Positions 1 to 6,755 are shown, counted from the first letter of the stretch. The stretch is 10,055 bases of DNA from Cyclospora cayetanensis (GCF_002999335.1 NW_020312357.1:1-10055); one strand, 5' to 3'. Made by a program: numbers and translations. Notes: a model not told the origin generated them from the letters alone.

Positions 1-705
1 CGTGAATCGTTGGGACGCTGCAAGAGCGCGTTGTTCACCACGCTTGTGACGGCCTGTGTATAAATATTGCCGGAGGTGTCCATATCAGCTAACAGCCCTG
101 GGACAATCATGGTTTCAAAACTCTGCTTACGGCGCGTGAAAGCCTGATGGTTGGTCTGGATATGATAATGACCCCCAGCTAATGGGTGCTAACACTTTAC
201 CACTCCCTGCTTCACCGCTTACCTTTCGTTTCCCACAATGCATGCCTTTGCTGTGTTTCGATCAACTGATGACAACAGCCACTAGCTTATTGTTTATGAG
301 GATCTGTAGGCTCTTGAGGGAGAACAACACACAGCGCTACGTCTGTTGGTTCGGCTTCTAGGAAGGGACAATGCTCTTTATCGGGCAAGGCCACTAATAA
401 AGGAGCTGTAAGTCGGCCGATAAGCGTCTTTGCTGCGGCATTAGCCTTCTCTGTCTAGGTAAAAGGATTTCGTTACAAGAGTAGATTGATAAAGGTGCGA
501 CCATCTTAGCAGGCCCATTATTCGAGTTCCAGCAAAAAACGCCATGGCGCTTCCTAATGTCCTTGCGAATGCGTAAAGATAAAGGCCAGCCCTCGACTAA
601 CTCAATTTTTGCAAAATCTGGCTTCATTCCTGCAGCCGAAACGCAGAGTCCCAGGGACACTATCTATTAAGTAAACCTAGACTACGCGACGTTTCACAAA
701 AACAA
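1..705 (-). mobile_element. Decayed Ty3/Gypsy retrotransposon pol fragment (end of RT, RNase H, start of linker to integrase)
   Basis: Read on the minus strand, this is a broken pol gene of a Ty3/Gypsy LTR retrotransposon. The end of reverse transcriptase is seen near 657-571, with the family-typical run GMKPDFAKIELVEGWPL. An RNase H-like stretch follows near 442-230 (CPFLEAEPTDVAL, then HQLIETQQRHALWETK). The end of RNase H appears near 160-130 (QTNHQAFTRRKQSFETM), then a run ending VVNNALLQRP near 20, which fits the 'DALSRLP' region before integrase. The pieces lie in different frames with stops between them, so this copy is dead. It runs off the left edge of the window. Its 5' side stops near 705, where a second copy begins on the other strand. 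The same motifs occur in that plus-strand copy, which supports the assignment. No LTR was recognised. Confidence 0.75.
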
Positions 706-727
706 TAAATTACTACTAGCATTACGC

Positions 728-969
728 GACACTGGTTCTGAAGTGGATCTATCATGAGAAGAGTCGCCACAAATGTGCTCTCCGCCTGACCACTTGGTAT
801 CGCCGTCCCTATACTCAGGCTTGCCTATGGGCGGCAGAACACAAGAGTTGCCAATTTTGCGGCAGCGGTGGGCTCTTTGTACTTGAAATTGGATCCTATC
901 AGCACGGTTTATGACTCCTACAACGGATCCGTTCACCATGACGAAATCCTAGGTTTGCCGTGGGTGACC
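728..969 (+). pseudogene. Retropepsin (aspartic protease) remnant of the plus-strand Ty3/Gypsy copy
   Basis: The active-site triad is seen at 728-736 in the run RDTGSEVDL, matching the D-T/S-G motif of retropepsins. About 70 codons later, in another frame, 943-969 reads EILGLPWVT. This matches the hydrophobic-hydrophobic-G strand near the C-terminus of these proteases (the ILLG type). The order and spacing fit a protease of roughly 90-100 residues. A stop follows the DTG run closely and the two motifs are in different frames, so the enzyme is inactive. In an intact element it would cut the Gag-Pol polyprotein. It lies just upstream of the reverse transcriptase remnant, as expected for Ty3/Gypsy pol. 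Confidence 0.65.
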
Positions 970-1339
970 TAATGGAAGGCACGCTGTGGCCACAGCTGAG
1001 CGCTGTGAAGGTTGACGTGCCAGGGTGTGTTATGAAGAAGCAACTCCTGGTGTGCTTGATAGAGCTCTTGATCTGTGGAGAGCGGAGTCGAGTCGATGCT
1101 TAACCGAGGTGAGGCAGAGTCTCCACGCGGGCTCCTCAGCGGAGCACGAAGAGAAGACGGTTCTATGCATTACCCCCCCTTACTAGGCCTACGGATGCTG
1201 CTATTAGTGGATTACTTGAGCATTTTGCCCCGGAACACATTGAATGGGCGATTATTAAGAAGGCTCTCATATACGTGCTAATCAATGACGAGCTGCCAGG
1301 AAGCAGACCACACGCTAGTCGGGTAGCGCAGCATAGTGA

Positions 1340-2046
1340 GCTAAATCCCGGCTCAGCCACATTGTATGTTTCACCATATCGAAATCATGTACAGTGAGGA
1401 GGGTTTTTATCGGCAGGCGGACAGCATATCTAAAAATGCGAAGCGCAGGAATCAATCAACACTTCTGATCATTACCAGTTGTAGGCGTTGGAGAGGGCCG
1501 GAAGGTCGTGCACCCCCGTTGACTTTCAGCCTCCAAATACAATGGCTGTAAATGAAAAGCTTTCACCACCTATCATTGGCGAACTACATTATGAGCTAGG
1601 GGGAGCACCACTCTACCCGACATTTGACTTCACATCCGCTTTCTTCCAAAGCGCCATTGGCTAGGAGGACTTGCCTAAACCGGCTTTTCGTATCGGCACT
1701 CACGCACTTAAGTGTATACGTATCCGCTTGGACTTAGTAATTCCCTGGCTCAACTGCAACCGCAATTTTATCGGGATTTTCATGGGTCTTGAAGGGAGTC
1801 GGGATGCATGTCTGCCTGGATGACGGCTTGGTGTCTAGCCGAAATCTTCAAAAGCACATATATCAGCAGCGGTGTGCGCTTCAGCTGTCGCAGGTTAATG
1901 TGAAGGTACGCAAGTACCCGTTGTTAAGTAGATGGACGGCGTTCCTTGTATTCTGCGTTTGGGGTGCAGGTATCAAGCCCGATTCAGCAAAAATTGAATC
2001 GGTCAAGGCGTTGCCTTTACCTTTACGCCCTCACAACGGCGTTTGA
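1340..2046 (+). pseudogene. Reverse transcriptase remnant of the plus-strand Ty3/Gypsy copy
   Basis: The start resembles the segment leading into the fingers (ELNPGSATLYVSPYR near 1340-1382). A fingers-palm run follows near 1541-1660: VNEKLSPPIIGELHYELGG, then FDFTSAFFQSAI, whose Asp codon at 1626-1628 is the first catalytic Asp of Ty3-type RT. Next come DLPKPAFRIGTHA near 1671-1710 and NRNFIGIFMGLEG near 1759-1796. The second catalytic motif at 1813-1824 reads CLDD, where most relatives have Y/F-x-D-D. The thumb/connection run GIKPDSAKIE follows near 1969-1998. At least three frame changes and several stops separate these parts, so this is a pseudogene. In an intact element it would copy element RNA into DNA. 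Confidence 0.8.
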
Positions 2047-2084
2047 AAAGCCCATGGGGTTTCTTGACTGCTGGAAGTAGTTAT

Positions 2085-2280
2085 TTAGGCGTCAGTTTAA
2101 TGTGCAGACTAACCATCAAGCTAGAAAGCTCCGTAAGCATAGTTTCAGGACATAGATGATCCTAGAGCTGTTCGCTGACATTTAAAAATCCGGCAGTACG
2201 ACTTTACCAAGTGCATACACAAGAACCGTTACAAACTTGGTGGCTGATGCGCTCTTGCGACGTCTCAGCGACTGAAGATT
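2085..2280 (+). pseudogene. C-terminal RNase H remnant and pol linker, plus-strand copy
   Basis: After a jump in homology just past the RT thumb, the run VQTNHQARKLRKHSF (about 2103-2147) matches the end of RNase H in the minus-strand copy (IQTNHQAFTRRKQSF). It is followed by ILELFADI, matching the other copy's IVPGLLADM. The run NLVADALLRRLSD (about 2233-2271) is the 'ADALSRLP' motif that ends the RNase H region in Ty3/Gypsy elements. The first part of RNase H, with its early acidic residues, is absent. The remnant has in-frame stops and is not functional. Confidence 0.65.
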
Positions 2281-2409
2281 GTGCAGCAAGTCCGCTCTTG
2301 TCTGTAATAATTCACGGTTTCCATCAAAGCTGCGCTAATCTTATTGTTTCAGTAGCACGACTCTACAATGAATAAGAGGTAACAGCAGTCAAGCCAATCA
2401 GTCAAGTCT

Positions 2410-2560
2410 TTACTAGTTCACAATTGAATACAACTAGTTAGTAAAAACGTGCGCATGCCTAGCTTAGTCCGCCTAGTGGGATGTGCAGGAATCCTTCCTA
2501 CAAAGCGCTATAACTCCAGGCCATCACGCGTTGCTTTCTCCATTATGCTCTGCCTCTAAC
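2410..2560 (+). pseudogene. Possible integrase N-terminal remnant
   Basis: One frame reads LVSKNVRMPSLVRLVGCAG followed by ILPTKRYNS. This has the feel of the segment before the HHCC zinc-binding domain of Ty3/Gypsy integrases, in which a short beta-rich run is followed by a 'VVP...LR..VL...H' pattern. Its position straight after the RNase H/linker remnant is where integrase should start. I cannot see a convincing HHCC pattern and there are stops nearby, so this is a position-led guess. A 7-bp inverted repeat (2412-2418 with 2432-2438) lies at its start. Confidence 0.3.
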
Positions 2561-3314
2561 CCCGACTTATAAGTTTCCGAGTGCATTTCAATCAAAATGA
2601 CGACAGCTGAATACCGTAATACTTCGACAGATTACCCACACTACACAAGGCTCTAATACAAACAGCACCACATGAATTTATTAGTAAAAGGCTTTAATTA
2701 TTCTTTTGCTTTCGCCATCTGTTGGAATGCAGCCTCTGGACCCCCCAGGTTCACCCATGAGGAGGGCAAATAGCGTCTAAAGCCCAGCTACCTACACAAC
2801 CTGCAGTAGCAGCCGTCTTTGAAGTGAATAGTTTATTATGCAGAATCAGAAATACTCTCAGTTCTTGCGTTACTTGTCCTAGAAGAGGTGTGAGTTCATA
2901 ATATTTATCCATGCGATAAGTCTGTGCAGTATCGTGAGGTCCCATTTCTTATACACACCCAATATCTATATGCGGGTTTCGAAATGGGTGCATGATCACC
3001 CTTGAAGCTGACTGCATTGATTACGGAGAAGTACCCTGAGACTATTCACGATTAGCAAAAGCCTTTTGCAAATAGTCTATTGTACAGGGAAATCGTTTTA
3101 CTATTCCAGTGACGCACCGGCATTGCTGCAAATGGTGGATCAAAAGGCCAGCTCTTATCGCCAGCAATACAGCAAGCGAATTCCCCGATTTTGAAATCCT
3201 AAAGCAATTCGATCGCCCAAGTACCATGAGTGCCACGCGTTGCCCGACCTTTTTAGTCGCGTTTGCCATGAATTACACGAAGCCCGACACATACCTAGAG
3301 GGCTGACACACGTA
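2561..3314. other. Stretch without a supportable gene
   Basis: This interval lies between the plus-strand retroelement remnant and the downstream limit of the minus-strand BTB/MATH-like gene. Short open frames on both strands carry no motif I recognise with confidence. One plus-strand run near 3178-3303 (starting EFPDFEILKQFDRPST) faintly resembles the start of a Ty3/Gypsy Gag, but it is too short and diverged to call. On the minus strand an AATAAA hexamer lies at 2682-2677. It could be a polyadenylation signal for the minus-strand gene, but a single hexamer is common by chance. Confidence 0.4.
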
Positions 3315-3614
3315 TCAGGCCGTCGATAGGGCTGGAGCATTCTGATGAAATAAGGTGTAAGAGCTTAGGCAGCGGTATTCAATGTGGGGCAAGCGGTTGA
3401 GGATATCTTCTTGCGCCAAAGTTTGGTTGAGGTCCGATGAGAAGTAATACAGAATGAGTGACACTAATGGGATTTCGGTCATTTGCACCATTAGTGTCAG
3501 CTCGTCGGCCTCCGAAACATCCGCTGGAAAGCATGCATCGCAACATATAGGAGGGAAGGCTTTCTTGGTGAACAATCGGACCGTGATGACGATGTCAGAA
3601 TATCGTATAGTGGA
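3315..3614 (-). CDS. Candidate last exon: end of the MATH-like domain and a C-terminal tail
   Basis: After a CGGTAG acceptor (exon start at 3614), one frame stays open for 99 codons to a stop at 3317-3315. It opens with YSDIVITVRLF, which matches the closing 'DD.LT(V/F).V' strand of MATH domains, then KKAFPPICCDACFPADVSEA and a hydrophobic-polar tail with no motif I know. The frame joins in phase 0 with one of the two frames of the preceding exon. The acceptor is poor in pyrimidines, and the tail could be chance reading frame past the true end. It overlaps a plus-strand region with faint Gag-like runs, and both readings cannot be right. Confidence 0.3.
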   Translation of the reverse strand, partial: STIRYSDIVITVRLFTKKAFPPICCDACFPADVSEADELTLMVQMTEIPLVSLILYYFSSDLNQTLAQEDILNRLPHIEYRCLSSYTLFHQNAPALSTA

Positions 3615-3794
3615 CTACCGACGCCAACATGCAGTCGCACCGGATTGTAATAAAGCTCCTTCCAATTTAAAACCCGAGGCAATTGTTTTGTTTTTGAAGG
3701 TTAGCCAGACAGCTTTGCTATCACATACTCCCGACAGTAGGGATTTTTCTTGAGGAATTAGACTAATAGTAAGCATTGACTTCGGCTGACGTAC

Positions 3795-3897
3795 CAGTTG
3801 AGATATGCAAAGTAGTCGACCAGTGCAGGCCGATGTGCTCAGGGAAGCAAATAAAGACTGGGCGTTCGCGGAATACATCTTCTCCCCTAAAAATGGC
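3795..3897 (-). CDS. Candidate exon in the second half of the MATH-like domain
   Basis: The acceptor is CTTGCCGCACGTGCAG|GCC (exon start at 3897) and the donor is CAACTG|GTACGT (GT at 3794-3793). Two frames are open across it. One reads EDVFRERPVFICFPE, then HWSTTLHIST; this resembles the 'V..E....F.....WG...F' end of MATH domains. The other reads PFLGEKMYSANAQSLF and matches the phases of the best models of the exons on either side. The better-looking frame and the better-fitting phase disagree, so either a splice site is misplaced or the gene is decaying here. Confidence 0.3.
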
Positions 3898-4201
3898 CTG
3901 CACGTGCGGCAAGAGTAGCCGGTTTGAATCTCCATCAGGAGCCAAGGTTGGCATAAATTCAGCAGACGCAACTTAACATGCGTAGCAAAATGTCACTGAG
4001 TTCCTTAGAAGTTGCGTTAAGCAGGCCCTCATGGAACGTCCCCAGATGACTGTACCGGGAATGGGCATGGATGTTAGGTACAAGCAGAAGTTAGCAAGCC
4101 ACGAACTTTGTAACCCATAAGACAGTGCACTAAATTATAACAACAGCTAGGGAAGTTCGAGTAGAGTACTTATTTAGAACCCAGAGTGCCGTGAGGCCTA
4201 C

Positions 4202-4259
4202 CTGCCAAGCGAATAGAGCAGCAGGAAACCTTTTGATGCACGCCGGCTGCCCTGGGGTC
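4202..4259 (-). CDS. Candidate small exon continuing the MATH-like domain
   Basis: The piece is bounded by an acceptor ending TATTGACAG (exon start at 4259) and a strong donor GGCAG|GTAGGC (GT at 4201-4200). Joined to the preceding exon, which leaves one base over, it reads PQGSRRASKGFLLLYSLG. Its second half resembles the 'YLSLYLLL' strand that follows the 'LRV.P.G' strand in MATH domains such as that of SPOP. A second acceptor eight bases further (exon start at 4251) would give a different frame (ACIKRFPAALFAWQ) that fits less well here but would fit the next exon better. At 58 or 50 bases the exon is very short. Confidence comes mainly from the donor and the phase. Confidence 0.35.
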
Positions 4260-4395
4260 CTGTCAATAGCTGACTCATAGACAATCCTTAATTTATTCTC
4301 GGCTCCTACACTCATGAGCATCAACAATATGCACTCAACACATAGAGTCAGGGGTCCTATGACGGAAACAAAAAATGCTGGATAAAAAGTCTTAC

Positions 4396-4512
4396 CGACG
4401 TCAAGGCGAACGCTCCAATCAAAATATGTCCCGCACACAAATTTTGCAGGGAGCGATTCCCTCAGCGCAGCCTTCAAGTTGCTGATCCGCCACTGCGCCG
4501 CACTTAGCAGAT
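4396..4512 (-). CDS. Candidate exon encoding the first strands of a MATH (TRAF-like) domain
   Basis: One minus-strand frame reads WRISNLKAALRESLPAKF and then FDWSVRLDVG. MATH domains begin with W-x-I-x-N-F/L. About 25-35 residues later they have an 'F..G....W.(L/V)R(L/V)...G' run, so both halves match in order and spacing. The piece is bounded by TCTATGTCGTGCGCTCAG|AT (acceptor, exon start at 4512) and GACGTCG|GTAAGA (donor, GT at 4395-4394). Both signals are good, and pyrimidine-rich sequence precedes the acceptor. A second acceptor, GCGCAG|TGG, would start the exon at 4492. It lies 116 bases past the end of the BTB-BACK exon on the same strand, so it probably belongs to the same gene. The intron between them holds the 12-A run. 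Confidence 0.5.
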
Positions 4513-4592
4513 CTGAGCGCACGACATAGAGAGAGTACTGTGAACAAAATGCTTGGGGGACACCGACACTTGGCGACCTTCATTGCCGTTTG

Positions 4593-4604
4593 TTTTTTTT
4601 TTTT
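4593..4604 (+). repeat. Run of 12 T (12 A on the minus strand)
   Basis: This homopolymer lies about 25 bases past the BTB-BACK stop on the minus strand, so at first sight it looks like the poly-A tail of a processed copy. The presence of introns in the gene and of exon-like sequence beyond it argue against that. It is more simply a low-complexity tract within an intron. Confidence 0.9.
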
Positions 4605-4624
4605 GTGGCATCCAATGGCAACCC

Positions 4625-4696
4625 TCACTTAAATTAATACAAATGGCTCGCTTGCAGTGCCTTGCATATGGTATGTGGTACTGTCTGTCTGTCTAG
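4625..4696 (-). other. Ambiguous end of exon 3: stop codon against a splice donor, next to a GACA repeat
   Basis: On the minus strand the open frame ends ...ATTTAA, and the next bases are GTGAGG, a good donor (exon end at 4629, GT at 4628-4627). The frame two bases over is open from a TAG near 4697 down to the donor. It would leave one base to join the exon that begins at 4512, which needs exactly that phase. A short tetranucleotide repeat, (CTGT)3CT on the plus strand at 4681-4694, lies just where the two frames would have to switch. A one-unit length change there could have created the present stop. This is inference; the stop may equally be the true gene end. Confidence 0.4.
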
Positions 4697-6188
4697 ATGC
4701 TTGAAACAGCCTGCTAGGGAGCTGCTTTCGTGTTAAGATGTGCCCTTGATAAATGTCAATGTCACTCGATGGCACAGCTCCCAAGGGTGTATCTTCATCG
4801 CGAAAGATAGATAAGGCTCCCGGTTCTACGGCCCAATCCCAGAGCTTGCAATCTCTTAGAAGGTCGCACGCAGTGTCAAATGAACTCCAGTCGACGACGA
4901 AACGGACAATCAAATCGGTGTCCCTGTTATTGTCGCAGCGCCTGCATAGTTCACGGACCATGTAGACAATCTGGTTTCGTGGCATCTGAAGTAGTTGCTG
5001 GCGCGAAGAGGGTGCGCGCACGACGTCGGCAAAGCGCTTCACAATATATCCGCACACTTGGCGAGAGAGTTCTTTATGATGTGCTACTTCGTCATGAGTC
5101 AATATACGCGCGCAGTTCTGGACTGAAAGCTGATCAACAATAAGGGAAAGGCAGTCATCCATGCTAAGGCAATTTATTTCTAAGTTCCTAGCCTCCGCCA
5201 AAACCTGCACAGTGGCGAACAAAAAAAATCGGCACTGCAACGCATCGCGATACACGACATTCTGCGTGAACACCCTTCGAGTAGCACAACATCAGGCTTA
5301 TCCGCCACAATACAAAGGAAGATTCTATGTACCTCAAGGATAATTTCAGGATCAGTGCCCCCTTCTATGTCTGCTCCGTACATGCACCTTACAAGCTGGT
5401 GCACCACTGGCCAGCGCTGTTGGAACTCAATGCGCTTGGCCGTCTCAGGACCACAGAAAAGTCGTTTGAAGTACTCGCTGCATGCTGCTAAAACGCACTG
5501 GTGGGCGCGTAGCTCCTGCACCAGCCAAAGTATGTATCATTCCAGAATTGAGGTGGAAAGAAAGTGCCCTATTGCTGCCTTCTACCAGCGTACACTATAG
5601 TAGCCCTAGTGTACTGCGTCGCCGCTTTTCTCTCAAACCTTCAGTGACTGAGTGGCTATGAGCAGTGCATAATTCAGTGTCGAAGGTATATTGTGGTAAA
5701 GAAAATTGCTCTAGTACACAAAGGGCTTTCGCCACCGAGTTCAATTTAGGAGCACGTCATTCGAATGCCAGTTGTGAAGTGTTTTTTTTTCATAATTTTG
5801 CCATTTGCGCACTATCCTTGCACCCTTGTGAACATTCTTCATTGCGCCAGTGTGGGATTCAGCAACCGTCAGGTAAGAAAAGTGATAAGAACGAGAAGTA
5901 TCGTGCGTGAGCTTTTCCTGGTGCACGGGTATACGACGCCCAATGCTACGTCTAAATTCGACAGTGCGTGTGCTGGCGGTTCCTCGTGAAGAGGCTTACT
6001 CGATTCTCTGATACAATAACAACGTCGAAAAGGGCTTCATACGAGGGGTCGGCCAACAGGGCAAAAATGTTTTGCTGGAATGTTCGAAGGCGGCCATGCT
6101 GATTGCTTTGCTTGCGCTGGCGCTCTGCTGCTCCACCATCTGTTCCACAAGGGACTCCTTGACCATTGACTTTTGTGCCTTGAGCCAT
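4629..6188 (-). CDS. BTB/POZ-BACK domain protein, three coding exons
   Basis: Exons 6188-6000, 5515-5333 and 5261-4629 join in frame to give 334 residues. Residues 1-40 are a polar leader. The BTB/POZ fold follows from about residue 40: LLADPSYEALFDVVIV, then across the first junction ELRAHQCVLAACSEYFKRLF, then VVHQLVRCMYGADIEG. Further BTB helices and a BACK-like region come from exon 3 (LSVQNCARILTHDEV, VCGYIVKRFADVV, IVYMVRELCRRC, DLIVRFVVDW). The start ATG at 6186-6188 has A at -3 and G at +4, and an in-frame stop lies upstream with no earlier ATG. BTB domains dimerise, and BTB-BACK proteins are often adaptors for cullin-3 ubiquitin ligases; that role is inferred. No Kelch repeats follow. 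Exon 3 has an 8-T run near 5228-5221 and may hold a few extra residues there (CRFF). The stop abuts a splice donor (see the junction entry), so a longer or broken gene is possible. Confidence 0.8.
4681..4694 (+). repeat. Short tetranucleotide repeat (CTGT)3CT
   Basis: Three CTGT units plus CT, read as GACA on the coding (minus) strand of the BTB-BACK exon. Such repeats change length by whole units, and a four-base change shifts the reading frame. It falls where the exon's reading frame and the splice phase of the next candidate exon stop agreeing. Confidence 0.85.
5262..5332 (-). other. Intron 2 of the BTB-BACK gene (71 bases, phase 0)
   Basis: The donor is CTTGAG|GTACAT (exon end at 5333) and the acceptor is TTCACGCAG|AATGTC (exon start at 5261). 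Without splicing, the BTB frame and the BACK frame do not match. With it, DPEIILE joins NVVYRDALQ, and this aligns with the usual BTB order (end of the beta-sheet, 'ENV', then helices). The pyrimidine tract is weak and the intron is very short. The alternative is a genomic frameshift in a decaying gene, but the phase match makes an intron more likely. Confidence 0.6.
5516..5999 (-). other. Intron 1 of the BTB-BACK gene (GT-AG, phase 0)
   Basis: On the minus strand the donor is CGA|GTAAGC (exon end at 6000) and the acceptor is GGTGCAG|GAGCT (exon start at 5515). A pyrimidine-rich run (CTTTCTTTCCACCTC) lies 30-50 bases before the acceptor. The intron is 484 bases and contains a 9-A run on this strand (5790-5782). 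It cuts the BTB domain between two neighbouring beta-strands, VVIVSENR and ELRAHQ. Both sides end on whole codons, so the join restores one unbroken BTB motif. That agreement between splice signals, phase and protein homology is the main evidence that this is a real spliced gene and not a processed copy. Confidence 0.8.
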
Positions 6189-6736
6189 TTTACGTTCAGC
6201 AGCTCTAGTGTCGAAGCTTGGAAGACTTAATGAGCCGTGTTCCTTGGTGGTTTCCTACTGAGGAACTTATTTTGTCTGATTTGCTATAATGCGTTCCTGT
6301 CCGCCAGGAAGGATTAAGCCTAATGTAAAAACAATTCAGGTTTCCGGCACAAAACAGCCAGGCGTAATCTACATACGGATATGGCATCAGGCTACGCAGT
6401 TACCATCCTAATTGCTATTAAACCTTCACACACGGTCATATACAACAGGCCATCATTGCATAAATAGACATCTCCTCTCTGTGCGGATCGAGGTGACCAT
6501 TTGATGAAGAAAGGTATCCGTACACATCTGGTAAAACGTCACAGTTTCTGATTTCTTTAAAGAGTGATATCAGACTTATCTTGAACCCCAGATCTCGCAC
6601 ATCTAGTAGGTGCGAACAATGAACACAGCGGACTCTGTGCTGGAACCCGTAGCAGCAACATTTGCTGGCACCCAATGCCATCCAGGGCCACACAACGCAG
6701 ACCACAATGCAAAGCACCTTGCCTCACTAAAAATTC

Positions 6737-6755
6737 AGCAGGATTTGAGCCTGCT
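6737..6755 (-). repeat. Hairpin resembling a tRNA T-arm
   Basis: On the minus strand AGCAGG-CTCAAAT-CCTGCT forms a perfect 6-bp stem with a 7-base loop. Stem, loop size and the run GGCTCAAATCC are one base away from the B-box/T-arm consensus GGTTCRANYCC. No matching A-box or acceptor stem is visible at the right distance, so it is not a tRNA gene. It may be a leftover of a tRNA-derived SINE or chance. Confidence 0.3.

Larger units (their letters stand above)
724..2560 (+). mobile_element. Decayed Ty3/Gypsy retrotransposon pol fragment (protease, RT, partial RNase H, possible integrase start)
   Basis: This plus-strand element keeps the Ty3/Gypsy pol order: aspartic protease (728-969), a linker, reverse transcriptase (about 1340-2046), the end of RNase H (about 2095-2270) and possibly the zinc-binding start of integrase (about 2410-2560). 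Each domain is recognised from short conserved motifs that sit in different frames, with many stops, so no working protein can be made. It belongs to the same family as the minus-strand copy at 1-705. The shared runs are KPDxAKIE at the RT end, QTNHQA in RNase H and a NALLQR/DALLRR run after it. Compared with that copy it lacks roughly 340 bases covering most of RNase H. Gag and LTRs are not visible beside it, so it is truncated at both ends. The exact ends are uncertain. Confidence 0.78.

Noticed and set aside
694..939. Minus-strand open frame of 81 codons between the two retroelement copies
   Set aside because: The plus strand of the same bases carries the retropepsin DTG and ILG motifs in the right order just before the RT; the minus frame has no recognisable motif.
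1075..1360. Short open frames on both strands between protease and RT
   Set aside because: They fall in the variable pol linker of the plus-strand element and have no independent support.
4753..5343. Plus-strand open frames of 60-87 codons over the BTB-BACK exons
   Set aside because: They lie antisense to exons with clear homology and show no motif of their own.
5262..5521. Two separate minus-strand genes, one ending after a BTB half and one starting at about 5273
   Set aside because: The halves are complementary parts of one BTB-BACK fold. Neither has an ATG at its start, and a GT-AG intron or frameshift joins them.
4589..5590. The BTB-BACK region as a processed (retrotransposed) pseudogene with a poly-A tail at 4604-4593
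   Set aside because: The gene keeps at least one well-supported intron (5999-5516), there is no AATAAA at a suitable distance before the A-run, and exon-like sequence continues beyond the run. The tract is better read as intronic.
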